64,000 nucleotides of DNA, taken from NCBI GenBank assembly GCA_964023205.1, contig OZ026844.1, positions 28,494,934 to 28,558,933 on the forward strand, in the 5' to 3' direction. Positions within the stretch are counted from its first letter, which is position 1. Each line of letters starts with the position of its first letter. The DNA is from Lutraria lutraria (lineage: Eukaryota > Mollusca > Bivalvia > Venerida > Mactridae). The notes below the pieces were generated by a model, which had not been told where the DNA came from, searched no databases, and saw nothing but the letters and a program-made list of their open reading frames with translations. Shown here piece by piece: positions 1-10,440 of this stretch. The position numbers and the translations under genes are program-made.

Positions 1-82
1 TGTAGTTGTCCGATAGATATATAACTATGTTATAAAGATACATCTTTGTGTTACAGTATGATGTAAAAACGTACACATTTAC

Positions 83-308
83 CTTCAGCACAGTAAGCTA
101 CCGGACATCGATCCGTAGGCTGAAGTTTGTACACAAAAAAGTCAGAACATTTCTTTATGACAACACTTTGCCGTAGTACGCAGCAATCCCATTGCCCCAG
201 CACGTTATATGACGTGCACACGTGTGCGTGTATGATGTTGCCTGTCGTTGGTAATGCTTGTCCGCCTAAGTCTAGTCTCAAAGGTAACTGTGTCCCACAA
301 ACATTATT
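83..308 (-). CDS. D8C-domain (uromodulin/OIT3/GP2-like) exon, C-terminal half of module
   Basis: Exon of an extracellular protein, read on the minus strand. It starts after a pyrimidine-rich acceptor (tttttacag at about 310-318) and ends GAAG|gtaaat, phase 1. It encodes about 75 residues beginning NNVCGTQLPL and containing VCTSYNVLGQWDCC, IKKCSDFFVYKLQPTDRC and VAYCAEG. The spacing CGT...C...CC...KxC..FxVYxLxPTxxCxxxYC is that of the second half of the D8C (eight-cysteine) domain of uromodulin, GP2 and OIT3. The preceding exon (2175-2365) ends in phase 0 and joins it exactly. Such proteins are normally secreted or membrane-bound, with EGF and ZP domains, but none of those are visible here. 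The gene runs off the left edge. Family call firm, specific orthologue unknown. Confidence 0.8.
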
Positions 309-729
309 CTGTAAAAAAGATTTATTACTTGTATATAACTAATTTGTGCAAACTTAACGATAGTTCAGCATTCTGTAGCCATTACTCAATCGGCGCGCAT
401 GAATTTTGATGCGGACCAAAGTACTACATGTTTCTACATCCGCCATGCAGTAGTTAAACTACATGTAGTTCCGGGTTCCATGTTGCAATGCAAGTCCATG
501 TAAGTTCAGTTAGCATCAGTACTCTCAGTACTTTGATTTATTTAAGAAATACATATAGCTACAGTGTTGTTACTAGACGTATTATCTAAATATTAAATAC
601 CTGTACAGACATGAAAAAATAATGATATAGATTGTACATGTACATAGATAACAATTACAGACTTGCGTCAAATGATGCATTATCAATTTTCTTGGCTGTA
701 CGGATTGGTTGACGAATTGAGTGGTGTAA
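309..729. other. Intron sequence, proximal to minisatellite
   Basis: Part of the intron between the two D8C exons, AT-rich. I see no coding or repeat signal in it. Confidence 0.5.
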
Positions 730-1918
730 GTGGTGTTGCATGCCATATTGGTTAGTTGGTGGATGCTATGTTTGTAAGTTGGTGGATGTCATGTTTGTTA
801 GTTGGTGCATGCCATGTTGGTTAGTTGGTGCATTCCATGTTGGTTAGTTGGTGCATTCCATGTTGGTTAGTTGGTGCATGCCATGCTGGTTAGTGGGTGC
901 ATGCCATGTTGGTTAGTTGGTGCATGCCATGTTGGTTAGTGGGTGCATGTCATGCTGGTTAGTGGGTGCATGCCATGTTGGTTAGTTGGTGCATGCCATG
1001 TTGGTCAGTTGGTGCATGCCATGTTGGTGAGTTGGTGCATGCCATGTTGGTGAGTTGGTGTATGCCATGTTGGTTAGTTGGTGCATGCCATGTTGGTTAG
1101 TTGGTGCATGTCATGTTGGTTAGTTGGTGCATGTCATGTTGGTTAGTTGGTGCATGTCATGTTGGTGAGTTGGTGCATGTCATGTTGGTTAGTGGGTGCA
1201 TGCCATGTTGGTGAGTGGGTGCATGCCATGTTGGTTAGTTGGTGCATGCCATGTTGGTTAGTTGGTGCATGTCATGTTGGTTAGTTGGTGCATGTCATGT
1301 TTGTTAGATGGTGCATGCCATGTTTATTAGTTGGTGCATGTCATGTTGGTTAGTTGGTGCGCATGTCATGTTTGTTAGTTGGTGCATGCCATGTTGGTTA
1401 GTCATGTTGGTTAGTTGGTGCATGTCATGTTGGTTAGTTGGTGCATGCCATGTTGGTAAGTTGGTGCATGTCATGTTGGTTAGTTGGTGCATGTCATGTT
1501 GGTTAGTTGGTGCATGTCATGTTGGTTAGTTGGTGCATGTCATGTTTGTTAGATGGTGCATGCCATGTTTATTAGTTGGTGCATGTCATGTTGGTTAGTT
1601 GGTGCGCATGTCATGTTTGTTAGTTGGTGCATGCCATGTTGGTTAGTCATGTTGGTTAGTTGGTGCATGTCATGTTGGTTAGTTGGTGCATGCCATGTTG
1701 GTAAGTTGGTGCATTCCATGTTGGTTAGTTGGTGCATGCCATGTAGGATAGTTGGTGCATACCATGTTGGTTAGTTGGTGCATGTCATGTTGGTTAGTTG
1801 GTGCATGCCATGTTTGTTAGTTGGTGCACGTCATGTTGGTTAGTTGGTGCATGTCATGTTTGTTAGTTGGTGCACGTCATGTTGGTTAGTTGGTGCATGT
1901 CATGTTTGTTAGATGGTG
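730..1918. repeat. 23-bp minisatellite with 245-bp higher-order duplication
   Basis: About 1.2 kb of tandem units close to TTGGTTAGTTGGTGCATGCC plus ATG (23 bp), varying mainly at GCC/GTC and TTAG/TGAG/TAAG. A block beginning at 1308 recurs at 1553, including its rare variants (a short unit and a GCGC variant), so a 245-bp multi-unit block was duplicated as a whole. The array lies in the intron between the two D8C exons. Open frames across it (for example 1308-1529 and 1553-1774) reflect the lack of stop codons in the unit, not a gene. Confidence 0.95.
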
Positions 1919-2174
1919 TAGGCCGTGAGCTATGATTTGTGCTGGTTGCGATGTTCTGTTTTGTAAATGATGCTGTGTGAGTTGGAGGTGGACATATGTG
2001 TATGCAACATTTCTAATGAATCGGATTCGTTTCTCTTCTATTCAACCAAACAGTCCAACCGAACAATAGAGAATGGCATATAACTATAAAACAAGATGAG
2101 TCTTAATATATCGGAAACATGTGCATAAACTTACATTTTTAAGAAATTAAAAGTGTGCTTGTAATTGAACCAAC

Positions 2175-2365
2175 CTGTAAGCAGCTGGTGGGTATTTGAA
2201 CAGTTACGTTACCAATCATCAATTTATACCAGCCGATGACTAGATCATTGTCACATACACGATTGTTTTCATTCAACGTATGTAGTCTAGGACCAGCGTC
2301 CAAAACACTATGATTGAAACATGGGTCTCCATCATCGTTACCAAGGATACATGGAACATAAAATA
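2175..2365 (-). CDS. D8C-domain (uromodulin/OIT3/GP2-like) exon, N-terminal half of module
   Basis: A 191-nt exon with acceptor ttttcag|TATTTTATG and donor TTACAG|gttggt. Read with two leading bases completing a codon, it gives FYVPCILGNDDGDPC, FNHSVLDAGPRLHTLNENN, RVCDNDLVIGWYKLMIG and QIPTSCLQ. The pattern DPCF(N)xxxLD...CDxxLxxGWYx(F/L)...xxPTSC is the start of a D8C module as in uromodulin and OIT3. The asparagines in FNHS and GNVT are potential N-glycosylation sites (NHS, NVT). It joins in phase 0 to the exon at 83-308 to complete the module. The upstream exon, which should carry a signal peptide, was not identified. The intron between the two exons is filled largely by a 23-bp minisatellite. 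Confidence 0.8.
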
Positions 2366-5100
2366 CTGAAAATAAACACAATTCGTATTTAACTCGGGTC
2401 TGTTCATAATCATACTAGTATTACACCCTGCATATTTTCCAGGAGTTTAAACACAGATAAAATAATTTATTAATGTTATTTCCTGTTTACAGTAGAACAG
2501 ACTTATTGTATACTCCGATATATAAATGAGATCACCCATAGAAAAAAATGTTTGTGGTTACGGCACGCAAACTTTGTCGTGTATATTACAATGCACCTTT
2601 AATGATCATTACTGGATATTTTGATTGGATACCCAGGTCGATAGAGACGATGTATTAACATTATTAAGCACAGGAATCGGGTTTTATTGATGGTCAGTTA
2701 CAGATTGTTAAAACAAGTTTTCAGTATGTATTATAACAACTGTTAAAAAAATAGTGAAGTGACGTTTAACATATAATGTACTTCGGATAACTATTTCGAT
2801 AACAGAACAAAACAGAACAGATACTTCATTACATGACTTGAGCCATCATCATTTATATACACAGATATACATGTACATAATTGACATGTGACATGGGAGT
2901 AAACATAAATACGAAAGTAACAAAACAGAAGGTATAGGAGAAACCAAATTCGCCGGCGCACTGACCACAGGGCCACGTCCGCGATCTACAACACATTTTA
3001 AGTGGACAATATTCAGATAAAGTTTATTCACATCAATTTGAGTTTCCTTGTTCAGGCTAGAAAAAATAATCATACTAATGCCTGGCTACTTGACTAAAAT
3101 GTAGAGTAGGACTTTTCTTTTTTTAGCTCACATGAGCGCAGTTTTTATGATATCTTAACATGAGTCATCTAGGGTCTGAAACTAGATCACTGGGTCAAAT
3201 CACAAAAAAAAACTTGGTAATAACATACTTCATGGCATAGGCCCAAAACAATGTTTTCAACAACAAGCAATGATTTTCATTTGAGCAATATAGGGCCCAT
3301 CTTGGCCCTCTTGTTTTTCTAAACCGAGATACCTTGAGAAAACGAGATAATTATGATTAGTTACCAAATATTTTTGGTACATATGTATATGGATTTATAA
3401 TGCGTTAAAATCTTTTGGTTTCAGGTTAACCGACGTACTTTATTTTTCCAGCGACCTTGAACCTTTTATTCGGCCCATGGAACAGTACATCCACTTTCTT
3501 ACATTTTTTACCTTTCATGTGTGATGCTTTAAAGAGTCAAAATAGCCAGACCTACCTTCCCTCCTTAATGAGCACGTAACCAAAAACAAACAATGTCTAA
3601 GCCAATGGTGGATGTAAACACAACATTTTTTCAGGCCTCATGATGTCGTGGAAATAGTACCTATAATAATCCTAATTATGATAATTTTTATCATCATGAT
3701 AATTAATTAGGAGAAAGATAAATGTTTAGCTTTTAACCTCGAGTCATATAACGTACACGAAATTAGAATGTAACCACGTGTCACTTGTTGTTTATTCAAC
3801 GTCAATGGCGAGACGCGCCAAATTCCTCAAACAAACGTGCAGCGTTATATATTTAATTATTTCGTTATCTTTCAATTTCTGAATTATATACAGCCTTAAT
3901 TTCAGGAATACTTCAGCAATTCTCATAATGTTTGATTGTTTGTCTGTTGTTTAACTAACCATTAGGCAGCCATGGTCATTTCACGGTGGCCCCAGTGAGA
4001 TTTGGGGGGTTCAACAGAACGTGAATTAAGAACTATAAAAAATGGGATTATTTGTTGAATACATTGTATTTATTGTTCATGGTGGTCATGGTTACATAAT
4101 ATTAACATATATAATGATTATTTTTATGATTAATTAGGATATGTCCACAGTACATTATATATGAGGTTAATGACATACTGTACTAGTTTACGTATGTAAA
4201 CAATAATAGAAGAAAACATAGATTTTTCATTGGAAATTTCGAAAATGTCATAGGTTTTGAGCGTGTAAGATGTATGAAATATACAAAGTATTAGCAAGTA
4301 GTCTGAACAAATACTGTTTATGCTCAATGATAGACAATATTATTGTAGACTATTGTGAAGGCTAGGTTTGCTTAAATCACACACAAAGTTACAAACTCAT
4401 ATACTAGTACCCATTCCCTACAATGCCAAGTACAACGCCAAGCACTAAAATCACAGAAAACGGGTAAGACGTGTATCTGTGTTTTACACCTGGCACGATA
4501 AATAAATGTCCGGTTCTTCTGTGTATATTCATTCCCCTCTCCCTGGGGCGACCCCTAAAATGACCATAGCTATCGAATGGCCTACTAAACAACAGATAAA
4601 CAAGATATGTAACAAAATGATTCTAATAAAGTGCATATTTTATGGAAATAACCTAAATTGGAAGCTTGCGTCAGGATATTATTTGTTATTGCTTGTTTTC
4701 TAGATTTGTAAAATAAAATATGTATTCAGATCTTTGGGATTAGTCTATAAATATATTAATTAATTGTCTTTCCTAAATTCATTCATGTCTTTGTTTTGAT
4801 CAAAATCTGATCATATACCTTTCATGGAACTGAATCATGAAATTTTGAAAACTGAATAAGAAAATCATACTTTTGCCAATTATTCAATAAGGCAGTTAAT
4901 TAAAAGTACAGACAGAAATGATTAAATAACAATTCATTTCAATTATTTTGTATCATTGATTATAACTTGTGACACTGATTTAACGAAGTCGTTGGTTATA
5001 ACAAAGGGAACTGAAAATTGACATAATCACAAACAAGTTGAATGTTGATTCCAATAAATTTCCAATTATTGCAGAATCTTTGTAGTTCTGACCATACATA
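2366..5100. other. Non-coding stretch upstream of the D8C exons
   Basis: No exon with credible splice sites and domain content was found. It contains a minus-oriented short copy of the 'ACAAGAGGGCC' repeat (3125-3316) and, near 4500-4600, a piece resembling the tail of the repeat at 58740-58800 (GGGGCGACCC then CCATAGCTATCG). The 5' exons of the D8C gene could lie here unrecognised. Confidence 0.4.
3125..3316 (-). repeat. Short copy of 'ACAAGAGGGCC' dispersed element
   Basis: Read on the minus strand it begins AACAAGAGGGCCAAGATGGG and ends GCTCATGTGAGCT, matching the termini of the long elements at 29160 and 62551. The interior is reduced to about 150 bp. Probably a non-autonomous mobile element remnant. 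Confidence 0.7.
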
Positions 5101-5134
5101 CGTGCAAGGAAAATTCGAAACAACTGAATTATAC

Positions 5135-5895
5135 AAAACAGAATAACATAACAGAACAGAATAACAAATAGAGCAACAAAACAGGACAGAATAAGAGAAC
5201 AGAACAACAGCACAGAACGGAACAACAGCACAGAACAACAGCACAGAACAGAACAACAGCACAGAACAGAACAACAGCACAGAACAGAACAACGTCACAG
5301 AACAGAACAACAGCACAGAACAGAACAACAGCACAGAACAGAACAACAGCACAGAACAGAACAACAGCACAGAACAGAACAACAGCACAGAACAGAACAA
5401 CAGAACAGAACTGAACAACAGCACAGAACAAAACAACAGCACAGAACAGAACAACAGCACAGAACAGAACAACAGCACATAACAGAACAACAGCACATAA
5501 CAGAACAACAGCACAGAACAACAGCACAGAACAACAGCACAGAACAACAGCACAGAACAACAGCACAGAACAGAACAACAGCACAGAACAGAACAACAGC
5601 ACAGAACAGAACAACAACACAGAACAGAACAACAGCACAGAACAACAGCACAGAACAGAACAACAGGACAGAACAGAACAACAGCACAGAACAGAACAGC
5701 ACAGAACAGAACGACAGGACGGAACAGAACAACAGAACGGAACAACAGCACAGAACAGAACAACAGAACAGAACAACAGCACAGAACAACAACACAGAAC
5801 AACAGAGCGGAACAGAACAACAGAACGGAACAGAGTAACTGAATGGAACAGAGCAGATCAGAGCAACAAAACAGAACAACAAAACAGAAAAGAAC
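5135..5895. repeat. ACAGAACAGAACAACAGC-type minisatellite
   Basis: About 760 bp of tandem purine/C-rich repeats built from ACAGAACAGAACAACAGC and shorter ACAGAACAACAGC forms, mixing 13- and 18-bp periods. Only A, C and G occur on the plus strand for long stretches, so no stops arise. All three minus-strand frames stay open (up to 318 codons of C, S, V, L and F). These are composition artefacts, not proteins. Confidence 0.95.
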
Positions 5896-6186
5896 ATAAC
5901 GTAGTGTATTTTCATAACATTGTACACACATAATTACATCGTTATCCAACAATTAAATTGAAATACAACTTATAGTTTACACAGTATGCACTTCGGCGTG
6001 AAAAATAAACAAAACAAAAGGTACAATAAAGAGTCGAGGATTGGGATATGTAATACGACGCTTACTGACACATACATGTAAGAACAATATAATAGAACTC
6101 TAAACCATTTTCACAAAACTTTGGAATTTTTAGATCCGGCGAGATGAATTCAAAGTGAATTGTGATATTTAGATTGTATAAAGGTT

Positions 6187-6556
6187 GATTAGACCACAGT
6201 TGACTCCAACTGACCAATCACAATCACCAGAAAAAAGTGCTTGCAAAAACACGCGTATATCACAGTTAGCCATTGTAAAAACATACACTATTCATATATA
6301 GACTACCTGTGGTCTAAGTCAGATTAGACCACAGTTGACTCCAACTGACCAATCACAGGACAGAAAGTGTTTTCTAAAACACAGATCGCAGTTAGCCGTT
6401 GTAAAAACATTCAGTATTACCTGTGGTCTAAGTTAGATAGATCTCTCGTAACTGTTGACTATGAAATTTACGGCTCGCTACGCTCGCCTCTAAATTTCAT
6501 AGACAACAGTTACTCGTGATCTATCCTATACATAGACTACCTGTGGTCTAAGTCAT
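6187..6556. repeat. Tandem TIR (MITE-like) element, three units, one with nested hairpin
   Basis: Two adjacent units of about 120-130 bp each start TTAGACCACAGTTGACTCCA and end ACCTGTGGTCTAA, giving about 11-bp terminal inverted repeats (TTAGACCACAG/CTGTGGTCTAA). A third CTGTGGTCTAAG terminus at 6541-6552 closes a third unit, whose interior is an approximately 90-bp hairpin (6436-6525). The interiors of units 1 and 2 are similar (CCAATCACA, GCAGTTAGCC, TTGTAAAAACAT). No transposase is present. Confidence 0.75.
6436..6525. repeat. Long imperfect hairpin with palindromic loop
   Basis: A left arm starting GATAGATCTCTCGTAACTGT pairs with a right arm ending ACAGTTACTCGTGATCTATC over about 35 bp with a few mismatches. 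The loop GGCTCGCTACGCTCGCC is itself palindromic and far more GC-rich than its surroundings. It sits between TIR ends of the 6187-6556 array. Confidence 0.8.
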
Positions 6557-9450
6557 AGACACTCGATTTCGTGATTTTTATACGTTTACAGACGTTATTT
6601 TACAATTTCACCCATCAAACGACGCAAACCTGTCGAAAGAAAAATCTTCATTTTTTCCCTTATTGAGTGTATAAAATACTCCAAGGTAGTGAACTCGCCA
6701 TCTTTTCGATTGACGGTAGGGACGAAAATAAGCGTGGGTCCCGGTTTTTCTTCTAATATGCACGTGCTTTCCGGGAATCTTGCTTTCGTTGTAGTGTGCC
6801 CCAACTTTGAACGTTTTGACAGCTTTTACATGTACGTGAATAATAGAGGGAGTATAAACAATCTAATTAGGAGACAAAACATATAAAGACTGTAAAAATA
6901 TGTATATGCACAATTAGCATGGCAGAAATAATTGAATGGAAAGTAGCAATTTACAGGGGCCTCCGTGATCAAGTGGTTATGGTGTCTGAATAGTAACCAC
7001 TAGTATCTCACCTGTGTGGGTTCAAATCCCTCAAAGATCAGAAACAATACATGCGAGCAGGCTGTCCAGCTAGCTTACGGTAAGTCGGGTGTTTGAAGTC
7101 TCACACCTGGCTAGTCTTCCGCCAGCTTAAAAGCTGGAATATACGTCAAGAGAGCCTAACTGTTGGTTCTATGTTAAACCCCAGTGAAACGATTATAAAC
7201 ATGTACTAAAGGATGGAATTCTTGCTTAAACCGCCAGCATACGATCAGACTATCGGATGCATATCTCTACATTGTTTTATCAGTCATAGACACTATACAA
7301 CGAACATCTGAAGCTCATCCCTCTAATTCAAATTTTTGAATCTCTGTTATAATTTGTTTTGAAAATACAGTCAATCTTGTATTAAGCGACCGCCCAAGGG
7401 AAAAACCAAAAGTGGTCTCTTAATACAACGGTCTCTTAATACAAAAACCAGAAGTTTCCGATATTTGAACTATACCTAAAGTACCAGTATCCCTGTAACA
7501 TTTCTGGCTTTCATGCATGTACTGTTTGCTGTAGAGCACTTTTGTATAAGAACCTAAATCTTCACACATTTTTTAAATTTTCTTATCTTGACTGACAAAA
7601 GAATGATCTAGCTTCATTCAGGATTATTTTTCAGTGATTAAAAATACCATTTAATATCAAATGCTTTTAAAAAATCTCTCCCAGAGCTGTATATACAGTT
7701 TAAAAATCAAGGGAAACCACCCACTTGCCATTACCTCCCTTTTATACCCAGGTTGGGTCTTTAAAAGAAGATCACAAAATAATAATTTAGTCAATGTATT
7801 CATAACAATACACTACGTATGTATGTACATGTATATGTGCAGTACATTTTATATTATACTGAAGTATAAGGTATTTGGTAATATGACTCTATGTGGTACT
7901 AATAGTCTAAAGCCGCGCTGATATCAGCTCTGTTTAATGTCAGTAGATAACCTCATGTCGTTTATGTCCAAACAATTAAGTGGGAGAGATATTTATAATG
8001 TACGAAGTTGAAGCTGAATTGTGAAATTATATGAAACATTCTAATTCTAATTATTCGCGTTTCTGAAAGTTACAAAAATATGGCCACAATGTCAGAAGTA
8101 GGACGTGTGACAAATCTGAGCCATCAGCACTGTAGTGTACTGATAGAGGTAAATAAATAGTTCTATAACAGCACTAATAATATGTAAGGTATCTGAATGC
8201 ATACGTCATGGATGTGATGTAACATGCCACTGCCCTTTGCAGCACAGTCAAAACCTGCATCTATGGCCACCTTTGAAGACGACATCCATAAGCACATCAA
8301 ACGGTATAATACACCAAAAGTAACTCTGAATAAAGACTAACTTGCTGCCTGTAAAATCTTTATCCTTTCTCTAACTTCGGTGACCTTTGTTCACAGGTGT
8401 TAGGGCTATATAGCTACCATGTCGTACATATCGTGCTTCAAGATCTGTGCACAGCTACGGTGTTGACTTGGGTCCGAACAATAATGAAGTCAATTAAGGA
8501 TTATGGATCCTATTGAGCACTAGAAATCTAGAAATTGATGGGTCCTTATTTTATTCTGATGTGTATTATAAAAGCAACTTGAAATTCAAAACACTTTTTA
8601 CCGCACGTTATTTGAAAAATTCACATTTCAAGATGGTAACCCCAGATTTCGGAAAACGAGGAAAATTTAGGGTGTGTATACATTACAAAACATAGGATAT
8701 TTTCTTCAAATACGACTCTAGAATATCAAAATAAATGTTTTTGTATTGCACATTCATAACTTTTGATGAAATATTAAAGCAAAAACTAAATTGAGTTCAA
8801 CTTATTTTTTAGTATTATAGACACTTTAAAAGCAACTCTGACAAAAAGATTTTTTGGTCCGAAAACCAAAAAAAAAAAAAAAACATTCTATCATTTCGCT
8901 CAAAATTCAGTTCCAGTTCAATGAAAGCAAATACATATCAATTCTACAACAATTGAGGTAATTATATACAAAACTGCAGAGGTTTTTACCATGTATTTTT
9001 CATTCTATCGCTTATCGTATCAATTTTCAAATTGGCCAGTAAAAAACACTGATAAAAAAATCAAAATCTTGTTTTTTTACATTTCTTAAAAGAATAATAT
9101 AGAAAGTCATCTAAGAAATATATTACATCAAAGGCTAATTTATAGCCCATATTAGATCATATTCCGAAATGAAAATAGTATCTTTTTTCCCAATATACTG
9201 ACAAAACTTCACAATTGAAACTTCCAAAAAATAAAAATTGAGACAAAATGTGGACTTTATTTATTTTTTTGTTCTTAATTTTGTTCTTAATTATTAATTA
9301 TTGACGGTTTAAAAAATAATTACCTTAATTCACATGGTGGCCTTTATTTGGAGGTGGCGGTTAACACAGGTTTAATTAACAATACTTTATTAAGCAGTAA
9401 ATCTACCAGAACAAAAATTGAAAGACTATCACTGGAATTAAATATTTAGC
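6557..9450. other. Non-coding stretch with SINE-like copy and element fragments
   Basis: Holds a plus-strand tRNA-like repeat (about 6957-7200), a fragment of a CAGT-ended inverted-repeat element (7366-7460, with GGTCTCTTAATACAA repeated) and fragments of the 'ggtggcctttg' element near 8250 and 9340. Short open frames at 6595-6804 (minus) and 8513-8695 (plus) match nothing I recognise. Confidence 0.4.
6957..7200 (+). repeat. tRNA-derived SINE-like element (family with GGGTTCAAATCC B box)
   Basis: Begins GCCTCCGTGATCAAGTGGTTA, like a tRNA acceptor/D-arm region with an A-box-like stretch. A B-box-like GGGTTCAAATCCC follows about 60 bp on, then a 3' body with TTACGGTAAGTCGG and a TTAAACCCCAGTGAAACGAT-type end. 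A minus-strand relative lies at 36700-36890. The anticodon region is not tRNA-like, so I call it SINE, not a tRNA gene. Confidence 0.65.
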
Positions 9451-10075
9451 GTTAACATAGATCTACTCGTACACATAGATCTACTCGTACACATAGATCT
9501 ACTGGTACACATAGATCTATTCATACACAACATAGATCTACTCATGCACAACATAGATCTACTCATACACATAGATTTTCTCGTACATATAGATCTACTC
9601 GTACACATATATCTACTCATACACATAGATTTTCTCGTACATATAGATCTACTCGTACACATAGATTTACTCGTACACATAGATTTACTCGTACACATAG
9701 ATCTACTCGTACAGATAGATTTTCTCGTACACATAGATCTACTCGTACACATAGATCTACTCGTACACATATATCTACTCGTACACATAGATCTACTCGT
9801 ACACGTAGATCTACTCGTACACATAGATCTACTCGTACACATAGATTTTCTCGTACACATAGATCTACTCGTACACATAGATCTACTCGTACACATTGAT
9901 TTTTTTCTCGTACACGTAGATCTACTCGTACACATAGATCTACTCGTACACATATATCTACTCGTACACATAGATTTTCTCGTACACGTAGATCTACTCG
10001 TACACATAGATCTACTCGTACACATAGATTTTCTCGTACACATAGATTTTCTCGTACACATAGATCTACTCGCTG
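9450..10075. repeat. 18-bp minisatellite (ATAGATCTACTCGTACAC)
   Basis: About 34 tandem copies of an 18-bp unit with scattered variants (AGATTTTCTCGTACAC, ATATATCT, CGTAGATC). Because 18 is a multiple of three and the unit lacks stops on either strand, long frames appear on both strands (207 and 193 codons of hexapeptide repeats). No splice or start context suggests expression. Confidence 0.95.
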
Positions 10076-10199
10076 TCTGTCAAAACATAAAGGATGAGCT
10101 TAAAACTGTTTTATCAAGCACATAGCCTCCTATGGTAAACAAAATCAGCACGGCAATGTTTTTATTAAAATAAATGTGAAGAAACGGGTTCGTTTGATA

Positions 10200-10440
10200 C
10201 TACCCGCCTCCGTGGTCAATGTCGCTGACTTCAAATCACTGTAACCTCTCACTGATAAAGGGTCGTGAGTTCGAGCCTCGCTACCGACCATATCTATTTA
10301 TGTGAGAAAGTAGGCAGTTGCTTACGGAGGATGGAAGTCTAGTACTGGTTCTTCCCAGGAAAGATGGTTAGGTGGACTGTCCACCTCATATGACTCTGAC
10401 TGTTAAAAGGGGCGAAAAAAACAATAAACGAAACAAACAA
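10200..10440 (+). repeat. tRNA-derived SINE, family S1
   Basis: Starts CCCGCCTCCGTGGTCAATGT, has the B-box-like GAGTTCGAGCC, a body with AGTACTGGTTCTTCCCAGGA and GACTCTGACTGTTAAAAGGG, and an A-rich (aaacaaacaaa) tail. Minus-strand copies of the same family lie at 31000-31250, 50975-51180 and 60530-60770. Confidence 0.8.

Noticed and set aside
4996..5952. 318-codon open frame, the longest in the window
   Set aside because: It is the stop-free complement of an ACAGAAC minisatellite, with cysteine/serine/valine/leucine repeats in every frame and no splice or start context.
6595..6804. Minus-strand frame MGHTTTKARFPESTC...
   Set aside because: No recognisable family, no matching exons around it; kept only as unexplained sequence.
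9438..10125. 207- and 193-codon frames on opposite strands
   Set aside because: Both are translations of the 18-bp tandem repeat; simultaneous openness on both strands follows from the unit.
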